64,000 nt of DNA. Source: CAVTPD01 sp963736575 (GTDB lineage Bacteria > Bacteroidota > Bacteroidia > Cytophagales > JAAEPT01). The DNA lies in NCBI GenBank assembly GCA_963736575.1, contig CAVTPD010000002.1, positions 224,027-288,026 on the forward strand, read 5' to 3'. The position numbers and the translations under genes were made by a program. Below the pieces are notes generated by a model. That model ran no database searches. It was not told the DNA's origin and was given only the letters and a program-made list of their open reading frames with translations. Shown here one piece after another: positions 18,493 through 27,367 of the stretch; within the stretch, counting starts at the first letter, position 1; each line of letters starts with the position of its first letter.

Positions 18493-20049
18493 TTACTCTA
18501 GAGTATGCCCCCTAAGAACTTCTGAAAGGGTAGGTCTAAATTCGGAATGCCACTTAAATCTACTTAAGCGCTTTTCTGGACCTTCTATTAATTGAAAAGG
18601 AAAAAAACGAGCATCTGGTTTTTCATAGAAAGTAATATTATCTACATCACTATCTTTAAACCGAACTGTCATTTCACTGCATTCTATCTTATTCATCCCA
18701 ATTAATTCCTTGGTTTTTTCCCCGGTAGCTTCGTCTACTTTATCTTCTCTAGCAAAATAAATGCTTTGCCCGTTTCCAACCACTTTAACTCTTAATAGTT
18801 CACTGGTAGAATCACTGAAATAAGCGGTAAGCTGCCGTCCTTTTACTTGATTGTATTCATCTAAAGTATCTTTCGAGATAACAAACGCGTTTTTATAGGC
18901 ATATATTTTATCTATGCCTCCATCTTTCATGTGAGCTTCAATAGTATCTGAGGTAATTTGATTTTCTAACTGCCAAACTATTGGGTTGTTATACATGAAC
19001 AAGGTTGAATCTGTCTCACTAAAGTAAAGAGAATCACACTTGCCTTGCATAGCTCCTTTATAGATCAATACATTATTATACGCTCTTACATTACTCTTTT
19101 TATTAACGGTATCCTCAATTGCTACTAAGGTGTCTGCCGATAAATACAGGGTATCTTCTAACGAAAGTTTTTTCCGCATATACGGATCTCCATAAACTTT
19201 AGAAATTTTATTCAAACCATCGTATTCAGCTTCTTCCCCAATAATAATAACACTGTCTTTTTTAGAGAAAATCTTCACGTCGTATTTAGCATGACCAATG
19301 CTTTTTTTGCTTACATAATGAATACTGTCACCATACATAATATAGTCTTCAGAATCTATCCAAGCATTTTTCTCAAAGTCAGCTACTTCGGTTTTAGTAT
19401 TATAAATACCTTCTTCGGCATATAAAACATTGCCTTCGTTATAAACATAAGTAGGTCCAAAAAATTCTGTTAAACCAGATTTAGAATAATAATGAAGTGT
19501 ATCCGAAACAATCCTATCGTTTCCTTTAATTAAAACCACACTGTCCTTAAATATGTATAAATCGCTATTACCATGAAAAACGCCTTTTTTACTGGTTAAC
19601 ACAGCACCGTCATCATTTATGATTTTACCTCCACTATAATAATTACCAATACCTTCTTCCGTATTATAATCTAAAAACTGTGTAGTTAATCTAGATTTAG
19701 GATCTACAACGCGTACATTACCACGCACTTTAGCTAAATGTGTATCTCCATTATAAAATAAAGAATCACCAAAAAGCTGTGTCTTTTTGTCCACAATTTT
19801 AACATGCCCAAAAGCATCCATAGAATTGGCACCTATAAACTGAAAAGCAGAATCACAATACATTAAAGTAGTTTTGTGTTTAAACTTAACATTACCAATT
19901 ACCTTATTGACTTTCTGGCCTTTATACATACCCCCTACTAAACGCTCTGCGTTCTTCAATTCTAGTTTTGTACGCTTCTGAGCAAGCATTTCTAGAGGAA
20001 ATAAAAACACATAAAGTATCGCAAGAATGTAATATATCCGCAATTTCAT
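18493..20049 (-). CDS. OstA/LptA-like LPS-transport protein
   Basis: A 518-residue periplasmic protein made of OstA-type beta-jellyroll repeats, as in LptA and the N-terminus of LptD. Visible are a signal peptide (about 1-23, ending LAQKR), VIGNVKFKHKTTLMYCDSAFQ, VRGNVRVVDPKSRLTTQFLDY and further GDSIHYVSK, YGDPYMRKKLSLEDT units. It probably bridges lipopolysaccharide across the periplasm. It is longer than classical LptA (about 180 residues) but of the size common for Bacteroidota OstA-like proteins. It is divergent from asnB and separated from bamD by 42 bp with its own TAACTTTG box. Confidence 0.85.
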   Translation of the reverse strand: MKLRIYYILAILYVFLFPLEMLAQKRTKLELKNAERLVGGMYKGQKVNKVIGNVKFKHKTTLMYCDSAFQFIGANSMDAFGHVKIVDKKTQLFGDSLFYNGDTHLAKVRGNVRVVDPKSRLTTQFLDYNTEEGIGNYYSGGKIINDDGAVLTSKKGVFHGNSDLYIFKDSVVLIKGNDRIVSDTLHYYSKSGLTEFFGPTYVYNEGNVLYAEEGIYNTKTEVADFEKNAWIDSEDYIMYGDSIHYVSKKSIGHAKYDVKIFSKKDSVIIIGEEAEYDGLNKISKVYGDPYMRKKLSLEDTLYLSADTLVAIEDTVNKKSNVRAYNNVLIYKGAMQGKCDSLYFSETDSTLFMYNNPIVWQLENQITSDTIEAHMKDGGIDKIYAYKNAFVISKDTLDEYNQVKGRQLTAYFSDSTSELLRVKVVGNGQSIYFAREDKVDEATGEKTKELIGMNKIECSEMTVRFKDSDVDNITFYEKPDARFFPFQLIEGPEKRLSRFKWHSEFRPTLSEVLRGHTLE

Positions 20050-20053
20050 CCTT

Positions 20054-20061
20054 CAAAGTTA
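20054..20061 (-). promoter_or_regulatory. Putative -7 box (TAACTTTG) of the OstA-like gene
   Basis: TAACTTTG on the minus strand fits TAnnTTTG and ends 4 nt before the ATG (20047-20049), predicting a leaderless or near-leaderless transcript. Confidence 0.5.
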
Positions 20062-20143
20062 GCCAATTATTTTACTGATTTACAGCATTAATTAAGATAG
20101 CCGCACTTTTTATATTAATATTGCTTTAAAGAGTTTAGTTACT

Positions 20144-22051
20144 ATGTGTGGAATTACCGGAATCGTTGCTTTTAACGAAATTGGCAGAATGCATATGATC
20201 CATTTGGCTAATGCTACCAAATGCCTTGAAAAAAGAGGCCCTGATAGCCAAGGGACTTATATTGATGACAAAACAGGTATAGGGCACCGAAGGCTTTCTA
20301 TCCAAGATACTTCTTACAATGGTAACCAACCCATGAGTGATGAAACTGGGAGATACACCATTGTATTTAACGGGGAAATCTATAACTACCGCGCCCTTCG
20401 TGAAGAGATGATGAAGGATGGGGACAAATTCTTTTCGGGTACAGATACTGAAGTTCTTCTTAAGCTTTATATAAAAGAAGGAAAAGCCATGTTAGATAAA
20501 CTTAACGGCTTTTATGCTTTTGCTATTTATGACAAGCTAGAAAAAACAACAATAGTAGCTAGAGATCGGTTTGGTATAAAACCTCTTTTTTATTACCAAG
20601 ATGAAGATAAAATTGTCTTTGCTTCGGAATTAAAATCTGTTCTTTCTTTCAACATTATTAAAGAACTGGATTACACCAGTATCTATCAATATTTACAGTT
20701 TAACTATATACCGGCCCCTAAGACTTGTTTAAAAAATGTAAACAAACTTTTACCCGGTCATTATATAGAAATCATAAACAAAGAAGTTAGTATAAAGCAA
20801 TTCTATAGCTTAGAAAATGCGGTAGAATCTTCTGCCGATCATGAGCTTAATTCTTTTGAAGATTACAGCAAAGAATTAAGAAAAAGGCTTATTTCTTCGG
20901 TACAACAAAGACTTGTTTCGGATGTACCTTTAGGCTCTTTCTTAAGCGGCGGTATAGATTCTTCAATTATTAGCGCTATTGCTTCTAAATATTCACAAAA
21001 ATTTAAAACCTTTTCTATAGGCTATAAAGACAATAAATTCTTTGACGAAACTAAATATGCTGATGCCGTGGCTAAGAAACACCATACGGATCATACTTCA
21101 TTTATGCTTTCTAATAAAGATCTTTTAGCCGAATTGGAAAACATTTTAGACTACATAGACGAGCCTTTTGCAGACTCTAGTTGTATACCAGTGTATATCC
21201 TTAGTAAGCTAACGTCTAAAGAAATGAAAGTGGCGCTTTCGGGCGACGGTGCAGACGAACTGTTTGGTGGCTATAACAAGTACATGGCTGAATACAAAGT
21301 TGAGCATCCTGGTTTTAAAGAAAAATTAGCTACTTCTTTTGATTTTCTTTGGAAGAGTTTACCACAGTCTAGAAACAGCTTTTTAGGAAATAAAGTTAGA
21401 CAACTGAATAAGTTTTCTGAGATTTCTAAACTTTCTGAAAAGGAACGTTATTTAAGATTGTGCAGCTATTTAATGCCAAACGATGTTAAAAATTACTTTT
21501 CGCCAGAGGCAACTGCTAAATTTAACCAGCAAGATTTTGACAACAGACAAGCTGAAATCCTAAAACATTTTGATTCTGGAAGTGGAATTGAAACCGTTCT
21601 TCGTTCAGACATAGACTTGGTTTTACAGAATGACATGCTTTACAAAGTAGACACCATGTCTATGGCTAATGGTTTAGAGGTTCGTGTTCCGTTTTTAGAC
21701 CACAATGTAGTAGAGTTGGCGCACCAAATGCCAACAGAATATAAGATTGATGGCAAAATGAAGAAGAAGGTTCTTCAATATGCTTTTAAAGCTGAGCTAC
21801 CTGAAGAGGTGTTTAACAGACCCAAAAAAGGATTTGAAGTACCTTTACTAGATTGGTTTAAAACTGATTTAAAAGGTTTAATTCAAGACGATTTATTAGC
21901 CGATACGTTTATTGAAGAACAAGGCATCTTTAATGTTGACACAATTCGGAAACTGAAAAAGCAATTGTTCTCTAATAATCCTGGTGATGCACATGCTACG
22001 GTTTGGGCATTAATTGTATTTCAGAAATGGTGGAGAAAAAACCTAGCTTAA
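20144..22051 (+). CDS. asnB: Asparagine synthase (glutamine-hydrolysing)
   Basis: A 635-residue class II glutamine amidotransferase/synthetase converting aspartate, glutamine and ATP to asparagine. Cys2 of the MCGITGIV start is the glutaminase nucleophile; RDRFGIKPLFY and IVFNGEIYNYR lie in that domain (about 1-220). The ATP-pyrophosphate loop SGGIDSS is at about 269-275 and SGDGADELFGGYNKY further on. The length equals that of AsnB-like enzymes also used in surface-polysaccharide modification, but no glycosyltransferases lie nearby, so plain asparagine synthesis is favoured. Its stop TAA shares three bases with that of the convergent MATE gene. Confidence 0.93.
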   Translation: MCGITGIVAFNEIGRMHMIHLANATKCLEKRGPDSQGTYIDDKTGIGHRRLSIQDTSYNGNQPMSDETGRYTIVFNGEIYNYRALREEMMKDGDKFFSGTDTEVLLKLYIKEGKAMLDKLNGFYAFAIYDKLEKTTIVARDRFGIKPLFYYQDEDKIVFASELKSVLSFNIIKELDYTSIYQYLQFNYIPAPKTCLKNVNKLLPGHYIEIINKEVSIKQFYSLENAVESSADHELNSFEDYSKELRKRLISSVQQRLVSDVPLGSFLSGGIDSSIISAIASKYSQKFKTFSIGYKDNKFFDETKYADAVAKKHHTDHTSFMLSNKDLLAELENILDYIDEPFADSSCIPVYILSKLTSKEMKVALSGDGADELFGGYNKYMAEYKVEHPGFKEKLATSFDFLWKSLPQSRNSFLGNKVRQLNKFSEISKLSEKERYLRLCSYLMPNDVKNYFSPEATAKFNQQDFDNRQAEILKHFDSGSGIETVLRSDIDLVLQNDMLYKVDTMSMANGLEVRVPFLDHNVVELAHQMPTEYKIDGKMKKKVLQYAFKAELPEEVFNRPKKGFEVPLLDWFKTDLKGLIQDDLLADTFIEEQGIFNVDTIRKLKKQLFSNNPGDAHATVWALIVFQKWWRKNLA

Positions 22052-23343
22052 TTCTGATTACGTTTTAATAAATTGGGTAAAAAGAAAAATGGAGTAACAA
22101 CTCTATAACTTAGCCATGCTATTACGGCTCCCCAAATAGGCAATAAACCTCTATAGCCAAGCATTTCATTCAGTATAAAAAATGAAATCAGAACTGAAAG
22201 CACCGATACGGCCATATAGTTTCTAAGAAAAACGGTCTGTTTTGTACCAATCAAAACACCATCTAAACTAAAACAAACCCCACCCAAAGGAACTGCCATT
22301 AACAAAAGGTAAAGATTATCCTGAAACACAAAATTCGCTTCTTTTGAATGCAATAATTCTGAAGCTAAAAATGGTGACAGTAAGGCTATTCCTAAAGACA
22401 AAAACAGACCAATTACTACATTAATGGTGATTACTTTTTTAAGTAAGTGTAATACTTCCTTCATTTTAGATTGTGCTTTTAAGCTTCCTCCCAATACCAT
22501 GGCAGCGTCAGAATAACCATCTATAAAATAGGCAGTAAATAACCAAATATTTATAAAAACTACATGCACAGCGCCAAATTCAATTCCTTCTGAAACCGCC
22601 CACCGGTTTAGAAAAAAGAAAATAGCGTTCATACTTACGGCCCTTACAAACAAGTTAAGACTGTGTTTAGCAATTCCCTTTCCTTCTGAAAAAGCGAAAA
22701 CAGGTTTCCATCCTATCTTTTGGGTAAACTGAAAAAGCAAAATCACAAAAATAAGGCCTTGACTTATTAATGAGGCTAAAGCGGCTCCTTTTACGCCCAT
22801 AGCAGGAAGCCAATCGTTTCCGTTGATGAATAAATAATCTAAACCTACATTCAATAATGCACCCGAAAAAACCGCATACATTATAAAGCGTGTTTCGTGT
22901 ATGCCTCTAAAGATTGCCGACAACACAACGGTTAAAAACACAAATGGCAATCCAATTAAACGAATAGACAGATAGGCATCGGCTTGTTGTAAAACCATTC
23001 CTTCTAATTGATAGACTTTTAAAATAGACGGTGTGAATATCAATACCAAAAGACTTATCACCAAGCCTAAAAGAGCAACAAAAAACAAGGATTGAAAACT
23101 TACTTCTTGAATAGCCTTTTTATCTTCTAAACCGAAAAACTGAGCAATTTCTGCACTTACAGCCCCACGCAATGAACCCAATACCCAAACCAATAACATA
23201 AAAAAAGAGGCCGAAACACCTACTGCTGTTACTGCTGAATCGGAGATATTACTTATAAAAAAATTATCGGTAAGGGAAACAATAGGTTCCGATAAACCAG
23301 CAATTATAGAAGGTATTGCAATTCTATTGATCTTGCCAGCCAT
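22048..23343 (-). CDS. MATE-family multidrug/cation efflux transporter (DinF-like)
   Basis: A 431-residue inner-membrane transporter with about twelve hydrophobic helices in two similar halves. The start RIAIPSIIAGLSEPIVSLTD contains the MATE signature (Pro in the first helix, then DNFFI). It probably exports drugs or metabolites using a Na+ or H+ gradient; the substrate is not predictable. It is the last gene of the rsfS-ftsH-lpxH-MATE series and lies 9 bp downstream of lpxH. Its stop codon overlaps the asnB stop through the palindrome TTAA (22048-22051). Confidence 0.9.
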   Translation of the reverse strand: MAGKINRIAIPSIIAGLSEPIVSLTDNFFISNISDSAVTAVGVSASFFMLLVWVLGSLRGAVSAEIAQFFGLEDKKAIQEVSFQSLFFVALLGLVISLLVLIFTPSILKVYQLEGMVLQQADAYLSIRLIGLPFVFLTVVLSAIFRGIHETRFIMYAVFSGALLNVGLDYLFINGNDWLPAMGVKGAALASLISQGLIFVILLFQFTQKIGWKPVFAFSEGKGIAKHSLNLFVRAVSMNAIFFFLNRWAVSEGIEFGAVHVVFINIWLFTAYFIDGYSDAAMVLGGSLKAQSKMKEVLHLLKKVITINVVIGLFLSLGIALLSPFLASELLHSKEANFVFQDNLYLLLMAVPLGGVCFSLDGVLIGTKQTVFLRNYMAVSVLSVLISFFILNEMLGYRGLLPIWGAVIAWLSYRVVTPFFFLPNLLKRNQN

Positions 23344-23352
23344 AAAATTTAC

Positions 23353-24120
23353 CTAAGCATCAAAATACTTGTAATGTACTTTTTCGCCATCAAATTCGGC
23401 ATAAGAACATTTCTCAAACCAGTCGCCCAAGTTCATGTAACGGGAATCACCTACTTTTACATCTATTACCAAATGGCGGTGACCAAACAAGTAATAATCG
23501 TGGTGGTGTTCTTTTTCTACCGAATGCACGTATTGAATCAAATACTCTTTTTCGCCCAAGAATGTATCTTCCTTCCCTTTTTTACTAGAACGGCTGTGTT
23601 TGGACCATTTATTGGCAAACCAGTTACCTATATCTGGGTGAATTAATTTAAAAAAGCCTTGTAAGAATTTATTATAAAATATTTTTTTCAGGAATTTATA
23701 AAAATGATCTCCGGGACCATACCCATCACCATGACCAACAAAGAATTTAACTCCGTTAACTTCAAACTGAACATTTTCTTTGATAACAGGAATACCTAAT
23801 TCGTCTGGGAAATAATCAAACATCCAAACGTCGTGGTTCCCTACAAAAAAATAGACATCAATGCCTTTGTCTTTTAGCTCGGCAATTTTTCCTAAAAACC
23901 GAATATACCCCTTAGGAACAACCCAACGGTATTCGTACCAAAAGTCAAAGATATCGCCTACTAAAAAAATAGCTTGAGCATCATTTTCAATCTGCTCAAG
24001 CCATCTTACTATCTTTTTCTCACGTTGTCTACTTACTTCTTTATTAGGCGATCCTAAATGAAAGTCAGATGCGAAATAAAATTTCTTACCCGACTGAAGT
24101 GAATCAAACGTTAGTTTCAT
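23353..24120 (-). CDS. lpxH: UDP-2,3-diacylglucosamine diphosphatase
   Basis: A 255-residue calcineurin-like metallophosphoesterase that hydrolyses UDP-2,3-diacylglucosamine to lipid X in lipid A synthesis, at the cytoplasmic face of the inner membrane. The five metal-binding motifs are visible: DFHLGSP (Asp19, His21), GDIFDFWYE (Asp56), GNHD (about 94-97), GHGDG (about 129-133) and GHRH (about 217-220). It overlaps the 3' end of ftsH by 17 bp, so the two are cotranscribed. FtsH controls lipid A synthesis by proteolysis in E. coli, so the pairing is suggestive but not proof of regulation here. Confidence 0.9.
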   Translation of the reverse strand: MKLTFDSLQSGKKFYFASDFHLGSPNKEVSRQREKKIVRWLEQIENDAQAIFLVGDIFDFWYEYRWVVPKGYIRFLGKIAELKDKGIDVYFFVGNHDVWMFDYFPDELGIPVIKENVQFEVNGVKFFVGHGDGYGPGDHFYKFLKKIFYNKFLQGFFKLIHPDIGNWFANKWSKHSRSSKKGKEDTFLGEKEYLIQYVHSVEKEHHHDYYLFGHRHLVIDVKVGDSRYMNLGDWFEKCSYAEFDGEKVHYKYFDA

Positions 24121-26164
24121 TGGTTTCTTCTTCCTCTTTCGGTTCTACACCCGAAACTTTTTCCTCTACAATCTCACCAACTGAATCTGGGTCTGGAGTA
24201 ACCTTTTTATCTTCTGTTTCTGGATCTTCTTTAGTATATGCTTCCCAATTGGTTTCTTTACTAAATGGTCTAGCACCAATTAAGTCTACTAAGTCCGATT
24301 GGAAAATAATTTCTCTTTTAAGAAGTGCTTTAGCTATTGTTTCTAACTCTACTTTCTTATTCGTTAATAACTGAACCGTTCTATCATACGCATCGGTGAC
24401 AATTTTTTTCACTTCTTCATCTATGATTTTGGCTGTATAATCAGAATATGGTTTTGTGAAATTCATTTCCCCTGCCGCCTTAGAATCGTAGAAAGAAACA
24501 TTTCCAATTTTATCGTTCATACCATAAACAGTTACAATACTGTAAGCCATTTTGGTAATTCGCTCTAAATCATTTTGTGCACCCGTAGAAATTCTACCAA
24601 ATATAATTTGTTCGGCTGCTCTACCACCTAAAGTCATACACATTTCGTCTAAAAGCTGCTCTGTTTGGTACAAATACTGCTCTCTAGGTAAATACTGTGC
24701 ATATCCTAACGCAGCAACACCGCGTGGTACAATACTTACTTTCACTAATGGGTCTGCATGCTCTAAGAACCAACCTGCTACAGCATGACCTGCTTCGTGG
24801 TAAGCAACAATCTTTTTCTCTTCAGGAGAAATGATTTTGTTTTTCTTTTCTAGACCACCAATAACCCTGTCAATAGCGTCATGGAAATCTTGCATTACAA
24901 CCGACTCTCTGTTTTTACGAGCTGCAATTAATGCTGCCTCGTTACAAACATTAGCAATTTCGGCACCTGCAAAACCCGGTGTTTGCGCGGCTAATTTTTT
25001 AGGGTTAACGCCTTCGTCTAATTTAAGAGGAAGAAGATGTACCTTAAAAATAGCTTCACGACCAACTAAATCTGGTTTGTCAATACTTATTTGTCTATCA
25101 AAACGCCCTGGTCTTAATAAAGCAGAATCCAATACATCTGGTCGGTTAGTAGCTGCTAGTATAATGATACCAGAATCGGTAGCAAAACCATCCATTTCAA
25201 CTAAAAGTGAATTTAAGGTATTCTCTCTTTCGTCGTTTGAACCTGGAGCAGCTCCTCTACCACGTGATCTACCAATAGCATCAATTTCATCTATAAAGAT
25301 AATACAAGGCGCTTTCTCTTTGGCTTGCTTAAATAAGTCTCTAACACGGGCAGCACCCACACCCACAAACATTTCTACAAAGTCTGAACCCGAAAGCGAG
25401 AAGAAAGGAACTTCTGCTTCACCGGCAACGGCTCTTGCTAATAAAGTTTTACCTGTTCCTGGAGGGCCAACTAAAAGCGCTCCTTTAGGAATTTTACCAC
25501 CCAGTTTAGTGAATTTTGCAGGTTTCTTTAAGAATTCAACAATTTCCTGAATTTCTTCTTTGGCTTCTTCAAGCCCGGCAACATCTTTAAATGTAGTTTT
25601 TACTTTATTCTGTGCATCAAACAATGCCGCTTTAGATTTACCAATATTAAAGATCTGACCACCTGGAGCACCGCCACCAGTCATTCTTCTCATCATAAAC
25701 CAAAAGGCTACCAATAATAAAATAAAGAACCCCCAGCTTAAGAACCAGCTACCAAAATCTTCTCTGGTTTTTGAGACCAATCTCACTTTACTATCTGCTG
25801 GTAATTTAGCTTGTAGTCCGTCAAACTGTGTTTCAAAAGATTCTGGACTAGAAATTAATTGATAAGAAAACTGTGGGCCTTTTGCAAAGCCTGTTACTTC
25901 TCCCAATTTGTCTTTATATTTTTCGCTTTCAATGGCTGCTTGTGTTAAAGTAACCTCAGCATATTTTTTATTAATTAAAGCAACTTCTTCAACATCACCG
26001 TTAAGTATCATGTCTTCAAAGTCTGTTTTGTCTATGCTTACAGTATTTCCTTGCCCGTAAAACATGATTGCCATTACCGCTAAAACCAACGAAGCAATAA
26101 TCCATATTTGGAAATTAGGCTTCTGAGGTTTTTTAGGCATAAGCTTCTTTCTTTTTTCTTGCAT
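24104..26164 (-). CDS. ftsH: ATP-dependent zinc metalloprotease FtsH
   Basis: A 686-residue membrane AAA+ protease that degrades misfolded membrane proteins and regulatory targets. There are two transmembrane helices (about 19-36 and 139-157) around a periplasmic FtsH_ext domain. The AAA module has Walker A GPPGTGKT (233-240), Walker B IIFIDEID (about 288-295) and the arginine-finger region RPGRFDR. The zinc site HEAGH is at 456-460. The C-terminus is acidic and Glu/Thr-rich. A start at the ninth codon (Met, 26140) is equally possible. It lies 17 bp after rsfS and overlaps lpxH. Confidence 0.97.
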   Translation of the reverse strand: MQEKRKKLMPKKPQKPNFQIWIIASLVLAVMAIMFYGQGNTVSIDKTDFEDMILNGDVEEVALINKKYAEVTLTQAAIESEKYKDKLGEVTGFAKGPQFSYQLISSPESFETQFDGLQAKLPADSKVRLVSKTREDFGSWFLSWGFFILLLVAFWFMMRRMTGGGAPGGQIFNIGKSKAALFDAQNKVKTTFKDVAGLEEAKEEIQEIVEFLKKPAKFTKLGGKIPKGALLVGPPGTGKTLLARAVAGEAEVPFFSLSGSDFVEMFVGVGAARVRDLFKQAKEKAPCIIFIDEIDAIGRSRGRGAAPGSNDERENTLNSLLVEMDGFATDSGIIILAATNRPDVLDSALLRPGRFDRQISIDKPDLVGREAIFKVHLLPLKLDEGVNPKKLAAQTPGFAGAEIANVCNEAALIAARKNRESVVMQDFHDAIDRVIGGLEKKNKIISPEEKKIVAYHEAGHAVAGWFLEHADPLVKVSIVPRGVAALGYAQYLPREQYLYQTEQLLDEMCMTLGGRAAEQIIFGRISTGAQNDLERITKMAYSIVTVYGMNDKIGNVSFYDSKAAGEMNFTKPYSDYTAKIIDEEVKKIVTDAYDRTVQLLTNKKVELETIAKALLKREIIFQSDLVDLIGARPFSKETNWEAYTKEDPETEDKKVTPDPDSVGEIVEEKVSGVEPKEEEETNETNV

Positions 26165-26181
26165 GTTAGTCTATATCCTGA

Positions 26182-26553
26182 TTAGTTAGTGATTTCAATA
26201 ATTTTGGCATCTCCCCATAAATCTTCCAAGGCAAAGAAATCTCTTTTATCTTGTTTAAAAATGTGGGCAACAACGTTTCCGTAGTCCAACAAAATCCATT
26301 CCCTATTCGTTCTCCCCTCTACGTGCCATGGGTTCTCTCCCACTTGTTTATGAACAGCTTCGTCTATTCCTTTAGAAATAGATTCTACCTGTGTATCTGA
26401 GGAACCTGTACAGACAACAAAATAATCTGCAACAGCACCCGATACACCTTTAAGATCTATTAAAACAATTTTAGATGCTTTTTTATCTTCCATACCGCTT
26501 ATAACTGCGGCGCTTAATTCTTCTGAGGAAACTTGCTTATTTTTAGAGCGCAT
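26182..26553 (-). CDS. rsfS: Ribosome silencing factor RsfS
   Basis: A 123-residue RsfS/RsfA/Iojap protein that binds ribosomal protein uL14 and blocks subunit joining under starvation. Family motifs are DYFVVCTGSSDTQVESIS, NPWHVEGRTNREWILLDYGNVVAHIF and a final FFALEDLWGDA. It is the first gene of the rsfS-ftsH-lpxH-MATE operon and divergent from birA, with only 38 bp between the starts holding both promoters. Confidence 0.95.
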   Translation of the reverse strand: MRSKNKQVSSEELSAAVISGMEDKKASKIVLIDLKGVSGAVADYFVVCTGSSDTQVESISKGIDEAVHKQVGENPWHVEGRTNREWILLDYGNVVAHIFKQDKRDFFALEDLWGDAKIIEITN

Positions 26554-26557
26554 TCAA

Positions 26558-26583
26558 TATTTTTGGACTAGTTAACAAATTTA
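26558..26583. promoter_or_regulatory. Overlapping divergent promoters for birA (+) and rsfS (-)
   Basis: TATTTTTG on the plus strand (26558-26565) points to birA, and TAAATTTG on the minus strand (26576-26583) points to rsfS. Both match TAnnTTTG and sit 22-26 nt before their start codons. The -33 regions of each promoter would lie inside the other gene. Confidence 0.5.
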
Positions 26584-26591
26584 TAAATTCC

Positions 26592-27362
26592 TTGAACAAT
26601 ATTACCCCCGAACTAAAGATTCTAAAGGCTGGCATACAATTCATGACAAGCTGTACCTCTACAAATGACATACTGACAGCTAAATTCAGAAATAATGAAA
26701 TTTCGGAAGGTGAATTGCTCTGTACTTTTAACCAAACACAAGGAAGAGGACAGCGCGAAAACACTTGGTTAAGCGACCCAGAGATGAATATAGCCTTATC
26801 ATTTGTACTTCAGCCACAACATTTTCCGGTTACCTCTGCCTTTTACTTCTCAAAAGCCGTTCCTGTTGCAATATGTGACTTTTTTAAATCTTTAACTGGT
26901 TTTAAAGATTTTGAAGTAAAATGGCCTAATGATATTTATTTTCAGGATAAAAAAATTGGCGGGATTTTAATAGAAAATACGGTTAAGGGAGATCAATTAA
27001 AAAAAGTGTTAATTGGAGTAGGTTTAAATATTAACCAAGAAAAGTTTAACCTGCCGAAAGCCATTTCGTTAAAAAAAATATGTGGTAAAGAATACCCTTT
27101 AAAAGAACTTTGTTATAAACTAATTCCCTTTTTAGACCAAAGTTTGTCCCAAGTTTTTAACTTTAATTTCAGTTCTGTTGAAAATGAATATTTGAAACAG
27201 ATGTACAGAAGAGGTGAAATTCATAAATTTCGAAACTTAAAAAACGGTAATTTGTTTTCTGCCGAAATTTTGGGAACTCAACAAAGTGGAGAATTGGTTG
27301 TCCGAAATGCAGAGAGCAACGCTTTAGAGTACTTCGGAATTAAAGAAATTGAATATTTATAG
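26592..27362 (+). CDS. birA: Biotin-[acetyl-CoA-carboxylase] ligase
   Basis: A 256-residue biotin protein ligase that activates biotin and attaches it to the carboxylase carrier. Motifs are STND near residue 22, the biotinyl-AMP loop TQGRGQRENTW, KWPNDIYFQDKKIGGILIE and GVGLNIN. It lacks the N-terminal winged-helix repressor domain, so it is a group I enzyme without direct regulatory DNA binding. The start is TTG at 26592; the next ATG (26643) would remove conserved N-terminal residues. It is followed 5 bp later by recN. Confidence 0.93.
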   Translation: MNNITPELKILKAGIQFMTSCTSTNDILTAKFRNNEISEGELLCTFNQTQGRGQRENTWLSDPEMNIALSFVLQPQHFPVTSAFYFSKAVPVAICDFFKSLTGFKDFEVKWPNDIYFQDKKIGGILIENTVKGDQLKKVLIGVGLNINQEKFNLPKAISLKKICGKEYPLKELCYKLIPFLDQSLSQVFNFNFSSVENEYLKQMYRRGEIHKFRNLKNGNLFSAEILGTQQSGELVVRNAESNALEYFGIKEIEYL

Positions 27363-27367
27363 CCCAC

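Noticed and set aside
24831..25550. Long open frame (239 codons) on the plus strand inside ftsH
   Set aside because: It is a shadow of the conserved AAA domain on the other strand, with no own start context or protein-like motifs.
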